From Chlamydiia bacterium (GTDB lineage: Bacteria; Chlamydiota; Chlamydiia; Chlamydiales; Simkaniaceae): DNA of 64,000 bases. The stretch is from positions 1 through 64,000 of the forward strand of contig JAJACH010000001.1 of assembly GCA_022601645.1 (NCBI GenBank). The letters run 5' to 3'. This document shows, piece after piece, positions 30,617-39,594 of the stretch (positions within the stretch are counted from its first letter, which is position 1; each line of letters starts with the position of its first letter). The notes below the pieces were generated by a model. The model saw only the letters and a list, made by a program, of their open reading frames with translations, made no database searches and was not told the DNA's origin. A program made the translations under genes and the position numbers.

Positions 30617-32369
30617 GCGACATAAGCTTTTCTAAAACTTCACTTGAACGCTCGATGAACTGGCTGAGTTTTTCAGGCGCAAGTTCCTTTTGCGAGAGGA
30701 GTGAGAGTTCATAGACTTGCTCAACAAGGGCTTTTGCCAAGGCTGGGTCTTTAGCTTTGAGCTTCGGGAGGCCTTCGATCAACGGGTTATTGGTATTCAC
30801 AACAAGCTTAGGCTTACCTAAAATATCACCTGGCATTTCGCCATTTGAGAGCTTCATGTAGTCGCGAAGGCGTCTTGATTCTTCAGTGAACATGACAAAA
30901 GCGGGAAGTGTTGTACTCGAAAGACTTTTCGCCTCAACGTCAATGCCCTCAAGCTCTCCTTTCACGAGCTCTTCAAGCAGGTGCGCCTCAGTTTTTCCAT
31001 CTTGATCGAGAACTGATTTTTCCTTTTCCTTGTCTGTGATCGACTCGTCAAGTGAGCCATCAACACGCATGAATTTAAGCGGGGCGAGCTTTGGCTCTAA
31101 AGCGTTCATCAGTGGGGCATCTAAATACGAATCGGCATACACCACTTCGTGGCCCTGGTCTTGATACAGCTTGGTGAGCATTCGGTCATCAGAGGTGGTG
31201 TAGAAGATCTTTTCTTTGCCTTCTTTGAGCTCATTAACCGTTTTCCACTCATCAACCGTTGTCTTGAAAAGCAAGCAGTCTTGCATTCGCTCATAGAATT
31301 TGTCGTCTTGTAACACACCGAGCTTGATGATCAGTTCAATGTCAGGCCACTTAGCCACAAACTCGTCTCGATCTGCCTTAAACAATCCGCTTAAGCGATC
31401 TGAAACTTTCTTAGAAATGTGCTTTGTAAGTGATCGGACCGTCATATCCATCTGCAACATGCTTCTAGACACGTTTAAGGGGATATCGGGGCTGTCAATC
31501 ACGCCGCGCAGCACCGTCAAGTAATCGGGAATGAGGTCCTTGCAGTTGTCAGAGACAAACATGCGATTACAGAAGAGGCGGATGTTTGACTTGTTGAATT
31601 CAAACCGGGGCGTAATCTTGGGGAAATACAAGATGCCCTTCAGGTGGAACGGGTAGTCGACATTCAAGTGAATCCAGAAAATTGGATCGGGTTCCATTGG
31701 GTGGATGAGACGATAAAACTCTAAGTACTCTTCGTCAGTGCATTCACTTGGTGGCTTCATCCAAAGCGGTTCTTTGTCGTTGATGCGTGTTTCACCGAGG
31801 TAAATTGGGAAGGCCAAGAATTTGCAATGCTCGTCTAAAATGGATCTGAGCTTGTTTTCGTCGAGATGCTCTTCGCTATTGACGTTCAATGTGATCGTTG
31901 TTCCACGTGTCTCTCTTGATCCTTTTTTCATCTTGTAATCAGATGAACCGTCACACTCCCAGTAAGCGGCCTCTGCGCCATCTTGGTGCGAGAGAGAGTC
32001 AATCTCAACCACATCAGAGACCATAAACGCCGAGTAAAACCCTAAGCCAAAGTGGCCAATGATTTCTGTTTGCTCATCTTTGTACTTGGAAACAAACTCC
32101 TCAGCGCCTGAAAAGGCAATCTGAGCGATGTAGTTTTTGATCTCATCGGCCGTCATTCCAACGCCAGTGTCGCTAATCGTAATCGTTTTCTTCTCTTTAT
32201 CAACATTGATATCAACGCGAAGTTCGTCTTCTAGGCCAAGGACCTTGCATTTAGATAAAGCGTCGCAGGCATTTGCAACAAGCTCGCGTAAAAAAATGTC
32301 TTTATCCGAGTAGAGCCATTTTTTGATAATAGGTAGAATATTTTCTGAGTGAATCTTAAGTTTAGCCAA
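30603..32369 (-). CDS. htpG: Molecular chaperone HtpG (Hsp90)
   Basis: An ATP-dependent chaperone, about 588 aa. GHKL ATPase motifs include LRELVANACDAL, DTGVGMTADEI, GHFGLGFYSAFMV and GTTITL. The middle domain has FCNRMFVSDNCKDLIPDYL and IDSPDIPLNVSRSMLQ. The start is a TTG at 32369 (LAKLKIHSEN): a GGAGGTG Shine-Dalgarno lies five bases upstream and the sequence matches other HtpG N-termini. The ATG at 32402 would place the Shine-Dalgarno inside the gene. A phosphoesterase gene follows with a 14-base overlap. Confidence 0.95.
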   Translation of the reverse strand: MAKLKIHSENILPIIKKWLYSDKDIFLRELVANACDALSKCKVLGLEDELRVDINVDKEKKTITISDTGVGMTADEIKNYIAQIAFSGAEEFVSKYKDEQTEIIGHFGLGFYSAFMVSDVVEIDSLSHQDGAEAAYWECDGSSDYKMKKGSRETRGTTITLNVNSEEHLDENKLRSILDEHCKFLAFPIYLGETRINDKEPLWMKPPSECTDEEYLEFYRLIHPMEPDPIFWIHLNVDYPFHLKGILYFPKITPRFEFNKSNIRLFCNRMFVSDNCKDLIPDYLTVLRGVIDSPDIPLNVSRSMLQMDMTVRSLTKHISKKVSDRLSGLFKADRDEFVAKWPDIELIIKLGVLQDDKFYERMQDCLLFKTTVDEWKTVNELKEGKEKIFYTTSDDRMLTKLYQDQGHEVVYADSYLDAPLMNALEPKLAPLKFMRVDGSLDESITDKEKEKSVLDQDGKTEAHLLEELVKGELEGIDVEAKSLSSTTLPAFVMFTEESRRLRDYMKLSNGEMPGDILGKPKLVVNTNNPLIEGLPKLKAKDPALAKALVEQVYELSLLSQKELAPEKLSQFIERSSEVLEKLMSHATT

Positions 32370-32411
32370 TGTAGCACCTCCAGGTAGAAAATCATACCTC
32401 AAACGCGCTCT

Positions 32412-33590
32412 TTATACAAGTATTGCTAGTTTGGCTTTGATAGCATGGGCAGGTACGGTTGTGCGTTCATATTCAGTAAAGAGTTGATGCATGAGTTCCT
32501 CTAGGGTTAAACGATGACCTCTTGGAGGATTTGCTGTGTAGGCGAAATACCCTTTAAAAAAAATGCGCAAATCGTAGTGAGTGAAACGCTCTGGTAAGCT
32601 TTTCCCTGCATGCGCCCTTTTAGCTAAAAGGAACATTCCCTCGCTGTGTAACTGGCTTAAAAGGGGAAGCGAGCTCTCTCCTAGAGAAAGAAGATGGGCA
32701 TACTCTTGAATAAGATTCGAAAAGAGGAAATCAGGGAAGGTGGGAGGGAGTGCTGTGAGCACACTTTGTTGATAAGTTTCAAGAGTTTGTACTGTAATTG
32801 AGCGGCTTGTGTTGGCGATTGTTGCCCGGTTTAGCTCTAAAAGCTCGTTGGCCAAGCGCGTGACGCGCCTGGTCTCAGGTAAGCTAGCAGCTGATCTGAT
32901 GAGAATAATACGGATGGCTGCAATAAAATAATGGGCCTCGATCGGGCCTGGAAGTGCAGTTGATACGCGCACAATGGGCCTTCGTAACGCAATATATTGA
33001 GAAAATTGCCTGTGAGAAAAACTTCTTGCTTTTGACTCTGCAAATACAGCTTCGGCCATGCCTTCTCGATCAAAGGCATGCAATGTTAAGTGTAAAGGCT
33101 CATTCGTAAAGACATGGCGGGCAAGTGCAAGAGAGGCTTCTTGGTGAATCTCAAGCAGTGACCGGGTTAAGCGATTCATTGCTCTTAGTGCTCTTGATGC
33201 GTAGTAAGAGATCACCTCAAGCACTCTAATCTGGGATGTTGATAGCCAGGGGAAGCGGTTGTCTGTCTCTTGAAGGATATGGGCGCCCCCCATCGAATGA
33301 CCAGACATACTCACTCTTGGTGCTGGAGTTCCTGGGCAAGTGAGGAGACCTAATGCTGCTCGAAAGCGACCTTGAGCAATGGTGAGAAGTCCAGGCAAAG
33401 GGCGAGCTTCTTCATGAAAGCGTGTTGCTATATCAGAAAGAACGGGAGAGTCAAATGAATCGGGAGGTCGAGACATAGCACACGTTTGAAACTGTAGCAT
33501 CAGGGCTCGTAATTCAAGAAAATCCTTTGAGGCAGGTATGATTGTACAAGCTGGTTCAAAAGAGTAATCACGAGATGCTACAGTTGCCAT
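32412..33590 (-). CDS. Hypothetical protein, tandem family member 1 (392 aa)
   Basis: Predicted all-helical cytosolic protein with no recognised domain. It shares features with the next gene: EPAC near the N-terminus, a PGLLTIAQGR / PGLITLTSMR segment, LARHVFTNEPLHLTL versus LAEHVFTARPVNLKL, PPTFPDFLFS versus PPAFPDYMLL, and AKRAHAGKSLPERFTHYDLR versus AKRFVENKNLPELLSHYDFM. Tandem duplication is therefore clear. The gene lies 42 bp upstream of htpG on the same strand. Function unknown. Confidence 0.75.
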   Translation of the reverse strand: MATVASRDYSFEPACTIIPASKDFLELRALMLQFQTCAMSRPPDSFDSPVLSDIATRFHEEARPLPGLLTIAQGRFRAALGLLTCPGTPAPRVSMSGHSMGGAHILQETDNRFPWLSTSQIRVLEVISYYASRALRAMNRLTRSLLEIHQEASLALARHVFTNEPLHLTLHAFDREGMAEAVFAESKARSFSHRQFSQYIALRRPIVRVSTALPGPIEAHYFIAAIRIILIRSAASLPETRRVTRLANELLELNRATIANTSRSITVQTLETYQQSVLTALPPTFPDFLFSNLIQEYAHLLSLGESSLPLLSQLHSEGMFLLAKRAHAGKSLPERFTHYDLRIFFKGYFAYTANPPRGHRLTLEELMHQLFTEYERTTVPAHAIKAKLAILV

Positions 33591-33631
33591 GGTGCGGATA
33601 TCCTACTTATATCGCGCGATTTTTTCAAGGT

Positions 33632-34759
33632 TTAACCAAGGCCTTCTCGAATGTCAGAAGAGAGGATGGGCCTATTTGGATGGTTTCCCGTAAGCCTAAG
33701 CATCAGCATGAGCAACCTTCGTTTAAAGTCAGACGGTTGAGCAGGTGTTAAAATATAGATCCCGTTGATCAATGCCATAAAATCGTAATGGGACAACAAC
33801 TCAGGAAGGTTTTTATTCTCTACGAACCTTTTTGCTAAAAGGTACATGCTGGTCCGGTGTAAATGGGCTAAAGTATCTAGCGGTGATCCATTTTCTAAGG
33901 CGGTGCAAAATTCTCTTGCCAGCGATAGGAGCATGTAGTCAGGAAACGCGGGGGGAAGGGAGCTAAGTAGGCTCTCTTGAAAAAGCTCAAAGGAGGGAGG
34001 GTCCAGCTCGACGAAAGGGTCATCAGTGGGGAGTGCTTCAAGTTCTCGCCTGGCATCTTGCTCTAGAACGTTGAGGCGAAACTTTCCGAAACTCGGTGGC
34101 TCATCGCGACTCATAAAAAAACGGAGTGCATCAACAAACCGATGAGCCGTGACAGGGCCTTCGAGAGTTTGGCTGAAAACGACAAGGCGGTCTTTAAGCG
34201 GATTCGGATCTTGAAGGAGATGATGGAGAAGCCCGAGTCGATCGTGGTCGTCTAATTTGAGGTTAACGGGTCTAGCTGTAAAGACGTGCTCTGCAAGAAT
34301 TTGGAAAGCCCTGTTCTCACAAACAATAAGTTGGTGGTTGACTTTCATAAGCACGTCCATCGCAAAGAGGGCTTTACGAGCCGCTTCGGCAAAGGCTTGT
34401 TTGTTTGCATCGCTAAGCCAGTGCAGGTCATCATCTGAGCGTAGGTGAGCATACCGTGTTAGCCGCCTTCCAGAGCGAGGAAGAAACACATCTGCATGCA
34501 AAGGTCGAACCAAAAAATCATGGGCAGTCGTTAATCGCATGCTAGTGAGGGTAATAAGCCCTGGCAGATAACGTTTGTGATGTAAAAAGACCTCAGCAAT
34601 TCTCGTCAGACCACTTTCTTCTAAGTGTCTTGGATTCCCATTTAAGCACGACGCTTCATGAATAGCCGCGCATCGTTCCATCTCTTGTAAATGAGCCCGT
34701 GCCTGAAAAAGGCTACAGGCGGGTTCATGTCTAAAAATGCGAGGGGTGAGAAATGCCAT
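33632..34759 (-). CDS. Hypothetical protein, tandem family member 2 (375 aa)
   Basis: Closest relative of the 32412-33590 gene, 41 bp away on the same strand, with the same EPAC start motif, the PGLI segment and the LP(E)xxxHYD block. Helical, no signal peptide, no membrane segment. The ATG (MAFLTPRIF) has no obvious Shine-Dalgarno, like several neighbours. Function unknown. Confidence 0.75.
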   Translation of the reverse strand: MAFLTPRIFRHEPACSLFQARAHLQEMERCAAIHEASCLNGNPRHLEESGLTRIAEVFLHHKRYLPGLITLTSMRLTTAHDFLVRPLHADVFLPRSGRRLTRYAHLRSDDDLHWLSDANKQAFAEAARKALFAMDVLMKVNHQLIVCENRAFQILAEHVFTARPVNLKLDDHDRLGLLHHLLQDPNPLKDRLVVFSQTLEGPVTAHRFVDALRFFMSRDEPPSFGKFRLNVLEQDARRELEALPTDDPFVELDPPSFELFQESLLSSLPPAFPDYMLLSLAREFCTALENGSPLDTLAHLHRTSMYLLAKRFVENKNLPELLSHYDFMALINGIYILTPAQPSDFKRRLLMLMLRLTGNHPNRPILSSDIREGLG

Positions 34760-34796
34760 GGGCGAAGAGTTTAGAAAATCGTAGTGTTGTTGTCAA

Positions 34797-36050
34797 TTAG
34801 CTTGTTAGGAGGCGAAGAGCGCCTTGCAGCCGGCTTAGGGAAATCGATTCAACTCGAGTCGATATTGCACCCAAATACCTGACTAATCGTTGAGAGCAAA
34901 GGGGAACTTTATCTGCTGGAACGGTGATCACTTCAATGTAGCCGATTAGGAAAGGAAGGATATCTTTTGTGGGGATGGGGAAATCTAGTGTAGCGGTGTT
35001 ATGTGCTGCTGAGGCGCCTATTTCTTTTAATAGGCAGAGGTGGAGATCAGCTAAGGTGGTTACGGCTTTAATGAGGATTTTCAAGGAAATTACATCATGA
35101 TGGGTGCAGCACTGTTCGAGATGGGTGCGACACTGTTCGAAATGAGGCAACATGACAACAACAGCTTTTTCAAGCTCGCACCAACGAGGATAATGATTCT
35201 TTAGAACTGTTATTGGGTAATGTTGTAATCTTTGAAGGGTTTTCGTGGCAGCTTTAAGAGCGAGATTTCTTTCATACTTGAAGTTGCGGTGATCGATCAT
35301 TGCTTGGCTTCTAGGTTCACAAAAAAAAGCATCAGCTTCAATCTTCCAAAGTGCGTCACTTAATTCGGCAAAATTTGAGCATGCTTGCAACACTTCAAGT
35401 CCACGCTCAAAGACTTCTTGATAACGTTGACGAGACCTCGTGGACATATCTGGAAATGGGTTAAAGCAAGCGATGTATTGTCGGACATTAAATAAACTTG
35501 CGATTTGTCTAACTTCGGATGACAGCAGCGGGCAATCGAATGAACCACGGGCATAAAATATGTCGTAGAGCGTATTTAAGTAATCTTGGTGATACCCCAA
35601 AAGGGTGTCGATCTCTTGCTTGAGCTTTTGTTGAGCAAGGCGGAGGGTTTTAACATAAGTCCTTCGGAGGGAATCTTCTCCTTTTACGAGCACTACAGAG
35701 GGTGTGGGGGTGGCATCTTTACGCACGCTGTGCTTTACTAATGCCGTCCGTAAAGCAGTGATGTCAATGCTCGCATGTGCTTTTGCATCGGCTTCATGTA
35801 AAAAGGCTTTGTTAAGTGTACTTTGACTAAAAAGTAGCAGCAACTGAACACGTTTTGCACATTCCTGAGCCTTGTAGGCAAGCCGTCTGAGTGGGAAAAT
35901 CCGCTGGCAAAGGGGATTTAAGAGATGGGACCGGCTAAGTGGCTCCACCTCGTTTTCAAAAGAGATGTGTGTGTGCTGTAACTGAGCTAAATTTTGTGCA
36001 TCAAATTCACATTTCTGGACATAAGCTGGGTACGGTAAAGTTAATGCCAT
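34797..36050 (-). CDS. Hypothetical protein, probable distant tandem family member 3 (417 aa)
   Basis: Helical cytosolic protein starting MALTLPYPAY. Similarity to members 1 and 2 is weaker but the size, orientation, predicted fold and end (ILPFLIGYIEVITVP, then QRLVRYLGAIS) are consistent with common origin. It contains several Cys/His-rich turns, for example FEQCRTHLEQCCTHHD (near residue 310), where a 9-residue phrase is nearly repeated. Function unknown. Confidence 0.7.
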   Translation of the reverse strand: MALTLPYPAYVQKCEFDAQNLAQLQHTHISFENEVEPLSRSHLLNPLCQRIFPLRRLAYKAQECAKRVQLLLLFSQSTLNKAFLHEADAKAHASIDITALRTALVKHSVRKDATPTPSVVLVKGEDSLRRTYVKTLRLAQQKLKQEIDTLLGYHQDYLNTLYDIFYARGSFDCPLLSSEVRQIASLFNVRQYIACFNPFPDMSTRSRQRYQEVFERGLEVLQACSNFAELSDALWKIEADAFFCEPRSQAMIDHRNFKYERNLALKAATKTLQRLQHYPITVLKNHYPRWCELEKAVVVMLPHFEQCRTHLEQCCTHHDVISLKILIKAVTTLADLHLCLLKEIGASAAHNTATLDFPIPTKDILPFLIGYIEVITVPADKVPLCSQRLVRYLGAISTRVESISLSRLQGALRLLTS

Positions 36051-36092
36051 GGGGGAGGATTTTACCTACATATAGGGTAAATTACAAGAGCT

Positions 36093-37439
36093 TTAGAAGG
36101 TGACGCCAGCTTCTCGTAGAATGATGAGAATCACCACAACAGGCGCAAGCCATTTGACGATGAAATACCAAGGATAGAGAAAAAAGCGCGAGCGTTGCCC
36201 CTGCATAAATTCCTCATAGACGAGTTGTTTTGGCAGCACCCAGCCAACAAAGAGTGTTGTTAAAAGGGCTGCAATCGGCATCATCCAGCTTGCCGTGATG
36301 TAGTTCATGGTGTCAAAAAAGTCCTTGCCATAGACCATCGTCCACGATGGAAAGATCTTACCAGACGCTGAGGGGAGAGCTAAAATAAGCACGCCAATGG
36401 TCGATGTTAATGTCGCGCGAAGACGTGACCAACTAGCCACTTCCATCAAATTGGAGATAAGCACTTCGAAAAGCGACACAGTGGATGTGAGAGCAGTGAA
36501 CACAACAAGGAGGAAAAAAACGGTTGAAACAATCAAATTTCCAGGAAGCTTGGCAAAAAGCACAGGCATCGTCTGGAAAATAAGACCGGGGCCACCCTGC
36601 GGTGGCAAATTGTAGGTGAAGACGATCGGGAAAATCACGAGTGAGGCCACTAAAGAAATAAGCAAAGTTGCACAAGCGACGAGTAAGCCTGTTTTGGGAA
36701 TGTTGACATCAGGCTTTAAATACGAGCCATACGTCACGAGAATCCCGAGCCCCACAGACAAGGTGAAAAACGACATACCGAGTGCATTTAAGATGATCTT
36801 CGGTGTCAGCTTGTGGAAATCGGGCGCAAAAATAAACTCACATGCCGCGCCAAATCCTTTAAAGCTCATCGAGTAAAACAAAAGACCTAACATAATGATA
36901 AACAGCGCGGGCATCAAAATCTTGTTCCATCGCTCAATGCCCTTGCGCACACCAGCAACTAAGATGCCAATATTGCAAAGAAGGAATAAAATCAGGAAGA
37001 ACACATTCATGCTAGCTGATTTGTAAACGATCTGAAAGACATTGCGGATTTCATCCGGCGTCCTGCCGTGAGCAAACTGATTGAGTGACATGAGGGCATA
37101 ATTGAGACACCAGCCCGACACAACAGAGTAATAAGAGAGGATAATGAACACCGTGATCATGTTGAGCCAACCGACGCCCTTCCATGAAGGGCGGTGACTT
37201 AGCTCACCATACGCATGGACCGCTCCCTTTTGGGACCGCCGGCCTACAATCAAAGCTCCAATGAAAACCGGTAAACTAATCACCAACGTCATGATAATAT
37301 ACAAAATGACAAAAGCGCCCCCGCCATTGTCGCCTGCTGTGTAGGGGAAACGCCAAATGCTCCCCAGCCCAATTGCCGAACCCGCCGCGGCCAAAATAAA
37401 GCCCAGCCGGGAACCCCAATGCTCTCTAGAATGGATCAT
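36093..37439 (-). CDS. Na+-dependent SNF-family (NSS) transporter, copy 1
   Basis: A 448-aa sodium:solute symporter of the neurotransmitter:sodium symporter family, with about 11-12 helices. The N-terminal signature REHWGSRLGFILAAAGSAIG and RFPYTAGDNGGGAFV line the substrate and Na+ sites. FFTLSVGLGILVTYGSY (helix 6) and ALTSTVSLFEVLISN (helix 8) are also typical. Substrates in the family are mostly amino acids; none can be named here. Diverges from the 37505 gene. Confidence 0.92.
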   Translation of the reverse strand: MIHSREHWGSRLGFILAAAGSAIGLGSIWRFPYTAGDNGGGAFVILYIIMTLVISLPVFIGALIVGRRSQKGAVHAYGELSHRPSWKGVGWLNMITVFIILSYYSVVSGWCLNYALMSLNQFAHGRTPDEIRNVFQIVYKSASMNVFFLILFLLCNIGILVAGVRKGIERWNKILMPALFIIMLGLLFYSMSFKGFGAACEFIFAPDFHKLTPKIILNALGMSFFTLSVGLGILVTYGSYLKPDVNIPKTGLLVACATLLISLVASLVIFPIVFTYNLPPQGGPGLIFQTMPVLFAKLPGNLIVSTVFFLLVVFTALTSTVSLFEVLISNLMEVASWSRLRATLTSTIGVLILALPSASGKIFPSWTMVYGKDFFDTMNYITASWMMPIAALLTTLFVGWVLPKQLVYEEFMQGQRSRFFLYPWYFIVKWLAPVVVILIILREAGVTF

Positions 37440-37504
37440 ATTCTATCAATAAGGTAAAATCTGCATTAAGTTCAATTCTTGTTGTTATTTCGTAATTCAC
37501 GTAA

Positions 37505-37924
37505 ATGGAAAGTATGGTCTTTCAGCAAATTGAAGTGCTTATCTTCTTCATCGTCTTAGCTGGACTCTTCCTCATGGGAGCAGCCATCTATCAGCTGACC
37601 CGTGCAAAAAGGCACAAGGGGAAGATGCATTCAAAGATCACCGATGTGATCGCGAAAGAAAAAGCGCATGCCAAAGACCTAAATATCTACGACCTAAAGA
37701 AAAAACTCCAGCGTGTCCAAAAAGAGTCCGACAAAAAGATCTCCACTCTCGAAACACAAGTGCATGCTCTAAAACAACAGATGAAGACCTTAAACGCCGC
37801 TCAAATGAAAGAGCTAAAAGCCGCCCAAACACTTGTCGATAAGGCAACCAAAGAAAAGACTGACCTAGAAAGCCAAATCGAAGGGCTTAAAACCCAACTT
37901 AAAGCCTTAGATTTTCGGGCCTAA
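37505..37924 (+). CDS. Membrane-anchored coiled-coil protein (139 aa)
   Basis: One N-terminal transmembrane helix (about residues 10-32, VLIFFIVLAGLFLMGAAIY), then a basic linker (TRAKRHKGKMHSK) and a coiled coil (about 50-135, rich in Lys, Glu, Gln and Leu). Topology suggests a cytosolic coiled coil tethered to the inner membrane. A weak -10 (TAATTC) lies six bases before the ATG and there is no Shine-Dalgarno. The 3' end overlaps the convergent gene by 18 bases. Function unknown. Confidence 0.75.
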   Translation: MESMVFQQIEVLIFFIVLAGLFLMGAAIYQLTRAKRHKGKMHSKITDVIAKEKAHAKDLNIYDLKKKLQRVQKESDKKISTLETQVHALKQQMKTLNAAQMKELKAAQTLVDKATKEKTDLESQIEGLKTQLKALDFRA

Positions 37925-38305
37925 ACGAGGAAGAGCGCGCTCTATTTTTCTAAGTGTTTTGACTTGCTCATGTGCTTTTTTTGCCATATCAATTCGTAAA
38001 ACGAGTTGCGCACCTATACCGCTTGAATTTTCCTCAGTCACACACGATGCAAAATCTTCCAGTTGGTCCATGATGGTTTCCTCAAACGCTTCTGTTCGTT
38101 GGAGTTGCTCCGCCACTTGCTGAGCCAGTTCTGATGGAGCTGCAGCTCTTGAATCTAAAAGAGTATGCACTCTGCCTGCTAACGCATCAAATGTTGTATT
38201 AAGAGCCAGCTCTTCTGTAAAAAGCTCGCATTGTTGTGTGAGAAATCTGCCCAGAGGGGTATCATTTCCCCAAATCTCAGTTAGGCCATTCATTGAAACT
38301 GCCAT
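37907..38305 (-). CDS. Small acidic helical hypothetical protein (132 aa)
   Basis: Starts MAVSMNGLTEIWGND at 38305, where an AAGAGAGGG Shine-Dalgarno sits seven bases upstream; the earlier in-frame ATG at 38353 lacks one. Acidic, helical, no membrane segment, ending ALPRLGPKI. The leader (CAACAAGAGAGGG) closely resembles that of the 999-aa coiled-coil gene. Function unknown; a lineage-specific secreted protein is conceivable. Confidence 0.7.
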   Translation of the reverse strand: MAVSMNGLTEIWGNDTPLGRFLTQQCELFTEELALNTTFDALAGRVHTLLDSRAAAPSELAQQVAEQLQRTEAFEETIMDQLEDFASCVTEENSSGIGAQLVLRIDMAKKAHEQVKTLRKIERALPRLGPKI

Positions 38306-38489
38306 ATTATCTCCCTCTCTTGTTGATGAGTTTATTATAACAAAAAAGTGCAATAATTTAAAAGGTTAATTTTAATTCCTTAAACATAAGTCCGCAAATA
38401 ATGCATATTCTTTTGAATTCCATTTGGGGGTGACGAAATTCTTTCCAAGAGCTATAATCTCTCACCAAGCAAACCAGAGGAGAGAGAGA

Positions 38490-39452
38490 ATGAGCCATTT
38501 CTTGACAGTATTAGAGATAAATTATGCAGCAAGAATGGAAGTTTTACAAAGAGCAAATCAGGCCACTACATCTGCAGCAGCAGGAACGCCTCTAGATGCT
38601 TTTCTAAGCGACTTATGCACCCGGTACTTTATTTCAACTTCCCTAAAAGCAACAAGGCAAACCTATACAGCCATCTCTGAAGGGTTGCAGGGGCGATTAG
38701 TCAGGCTTGATAATCTAGATGCGAGAGACGATGTATTTATTGGCACTGTTCAGAAGCTTGTTGCACTGATGTTACACGATCTTAGACCGGGACCTGGTAC
38801 AGCTCCTGCTCTAGCAAGTGCGCCTCCACCGCCCCCTCTTTCAATGGTAGTGGCAGCGCCTCCACCGCCCCCTAAAACAGCGGCGAGCGAATCCAAAAAG
38901 CGTGGACGAGCGTCTTTAGGTATAAATAGGTTGACTGACAACCCAACATGGGTCGAGCTCTGGATCGAGTCTGGCTTAAAAGGTAGAGGTGATGGAAAAA
39001 ACTGTTGGAATAGCCTGCAAGCAGCGGGGGCGACATGGCTTAAGCAGAAGAATTTGGATAAGTATTTACAAGCTATGAAATACATCCTTAAAACAGGGCA
39101 TCAGAATCACGGGTTAATAGACTGTCATTGGAGGGAGGTCGCAAGAGCCGTTGACATGGTTCGTGCAGGCACAGTGACGCTTGCTACACCTTTGCCAGAT
39201 GAGCTAAGAGCGATACCAGGGCACCCTAGAGTTGTTGCTTTGCCTGCCCCAGCTGCAGCTGCACAAGCAATTCCTGTCCCAATGCCTCTCGCTATTCAAA
39301 GGCCCGCGACTCGACCGCCTCTTGCTGCGCTTAGACCGCCTCCTCTTAGTTTGGCCGACGCTGCGATAGGTGAAATCACACCACACCTAGATGTAACAGA
39401 AAAGGGAGACAGTGATTCAGCTGGAGAAAAACGCCAAAGAGTTCGTAAGTAA
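38490..39452 (+). CDS. Hypothetical proline-rich protein (320 aa)
   Basis: Starts MSHFLTVLEINYAAR at 38490, just after a GAGGAGAGAGAGA leader; a TATAAT box lies at 38453-38458. Residues ~1-105 are helical. A proline-rich linker with two APPPPP tracts (about 112-135) resembles ligands of eukaryotic SH3, WW or EVH1 domains. A Trp-containing helical domain follows (about 155-235) and the tail is Pro/Ala-rich. Such linkers are common in secreted bacterial effectors, but this is inference. The first codons and upstream region are duplicated at about 39465-39569. Confidence 0.72.
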   Translation: MSHFLTVLEINYAARMEVLQRANQATTSAAAGTPLDAFLSDLCTRYFISTSLKATRQTYTAISEGLQGRLVRLDNLDARDDVFIGTVQKLVALMLHDLRPGPGTAPALASAPPPPPLSMVVAAPPPPPKTAASESKKRGRASLGINRLTDNPTWVELWIESGLKGRGDGKNCWNSLQAAGATWLKQKNLDKYLQAMKYILKTGHQNHGLIDCHWREVARAVDMVRAGTVTLATPLPDELRAIPGHPRVVALPAPAAAAQAIPVPMPLAIQRPATRPPLAALRPPPLSLADAAIGEITPHLDVTEKGDSDSAGEKRQRVRK

Positions 39453-39464
39453 CGCCACTTTATA

Positions 39465-39569
39465 GAGCAAGGGCTATAATTTCCCACCACGTAACCCAGA
39501 GGAATGAGCCATTTTTTGGGAGTATTAGAGACAAATCCTGCAGCAAAACGCCAAAAAAAGCAGATGTAA
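39465..39569 (+). pseudogene. Internally deleted remnant copy of the 38490 gene with its promoter
   Basis: Positions 39472-39503 repeat the upstream region of the 38490 gene (GCTATAAT, then CCACC and AACCCAGAGG). A 21-codon frame (39504-39569) follows, reading MSHFLGVLETNPAAKRQKKQ then Met and stop. The first ~14 residues match the start of the full gene, and AAAACGCCAAA matches the end of that gene. This looks like a duplicate that lost nearly all of its coding interior. Confidence 0.65.
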
Positions 39570-39594
39570 CACCCGAAAAAATAAGAGAGGTAAT

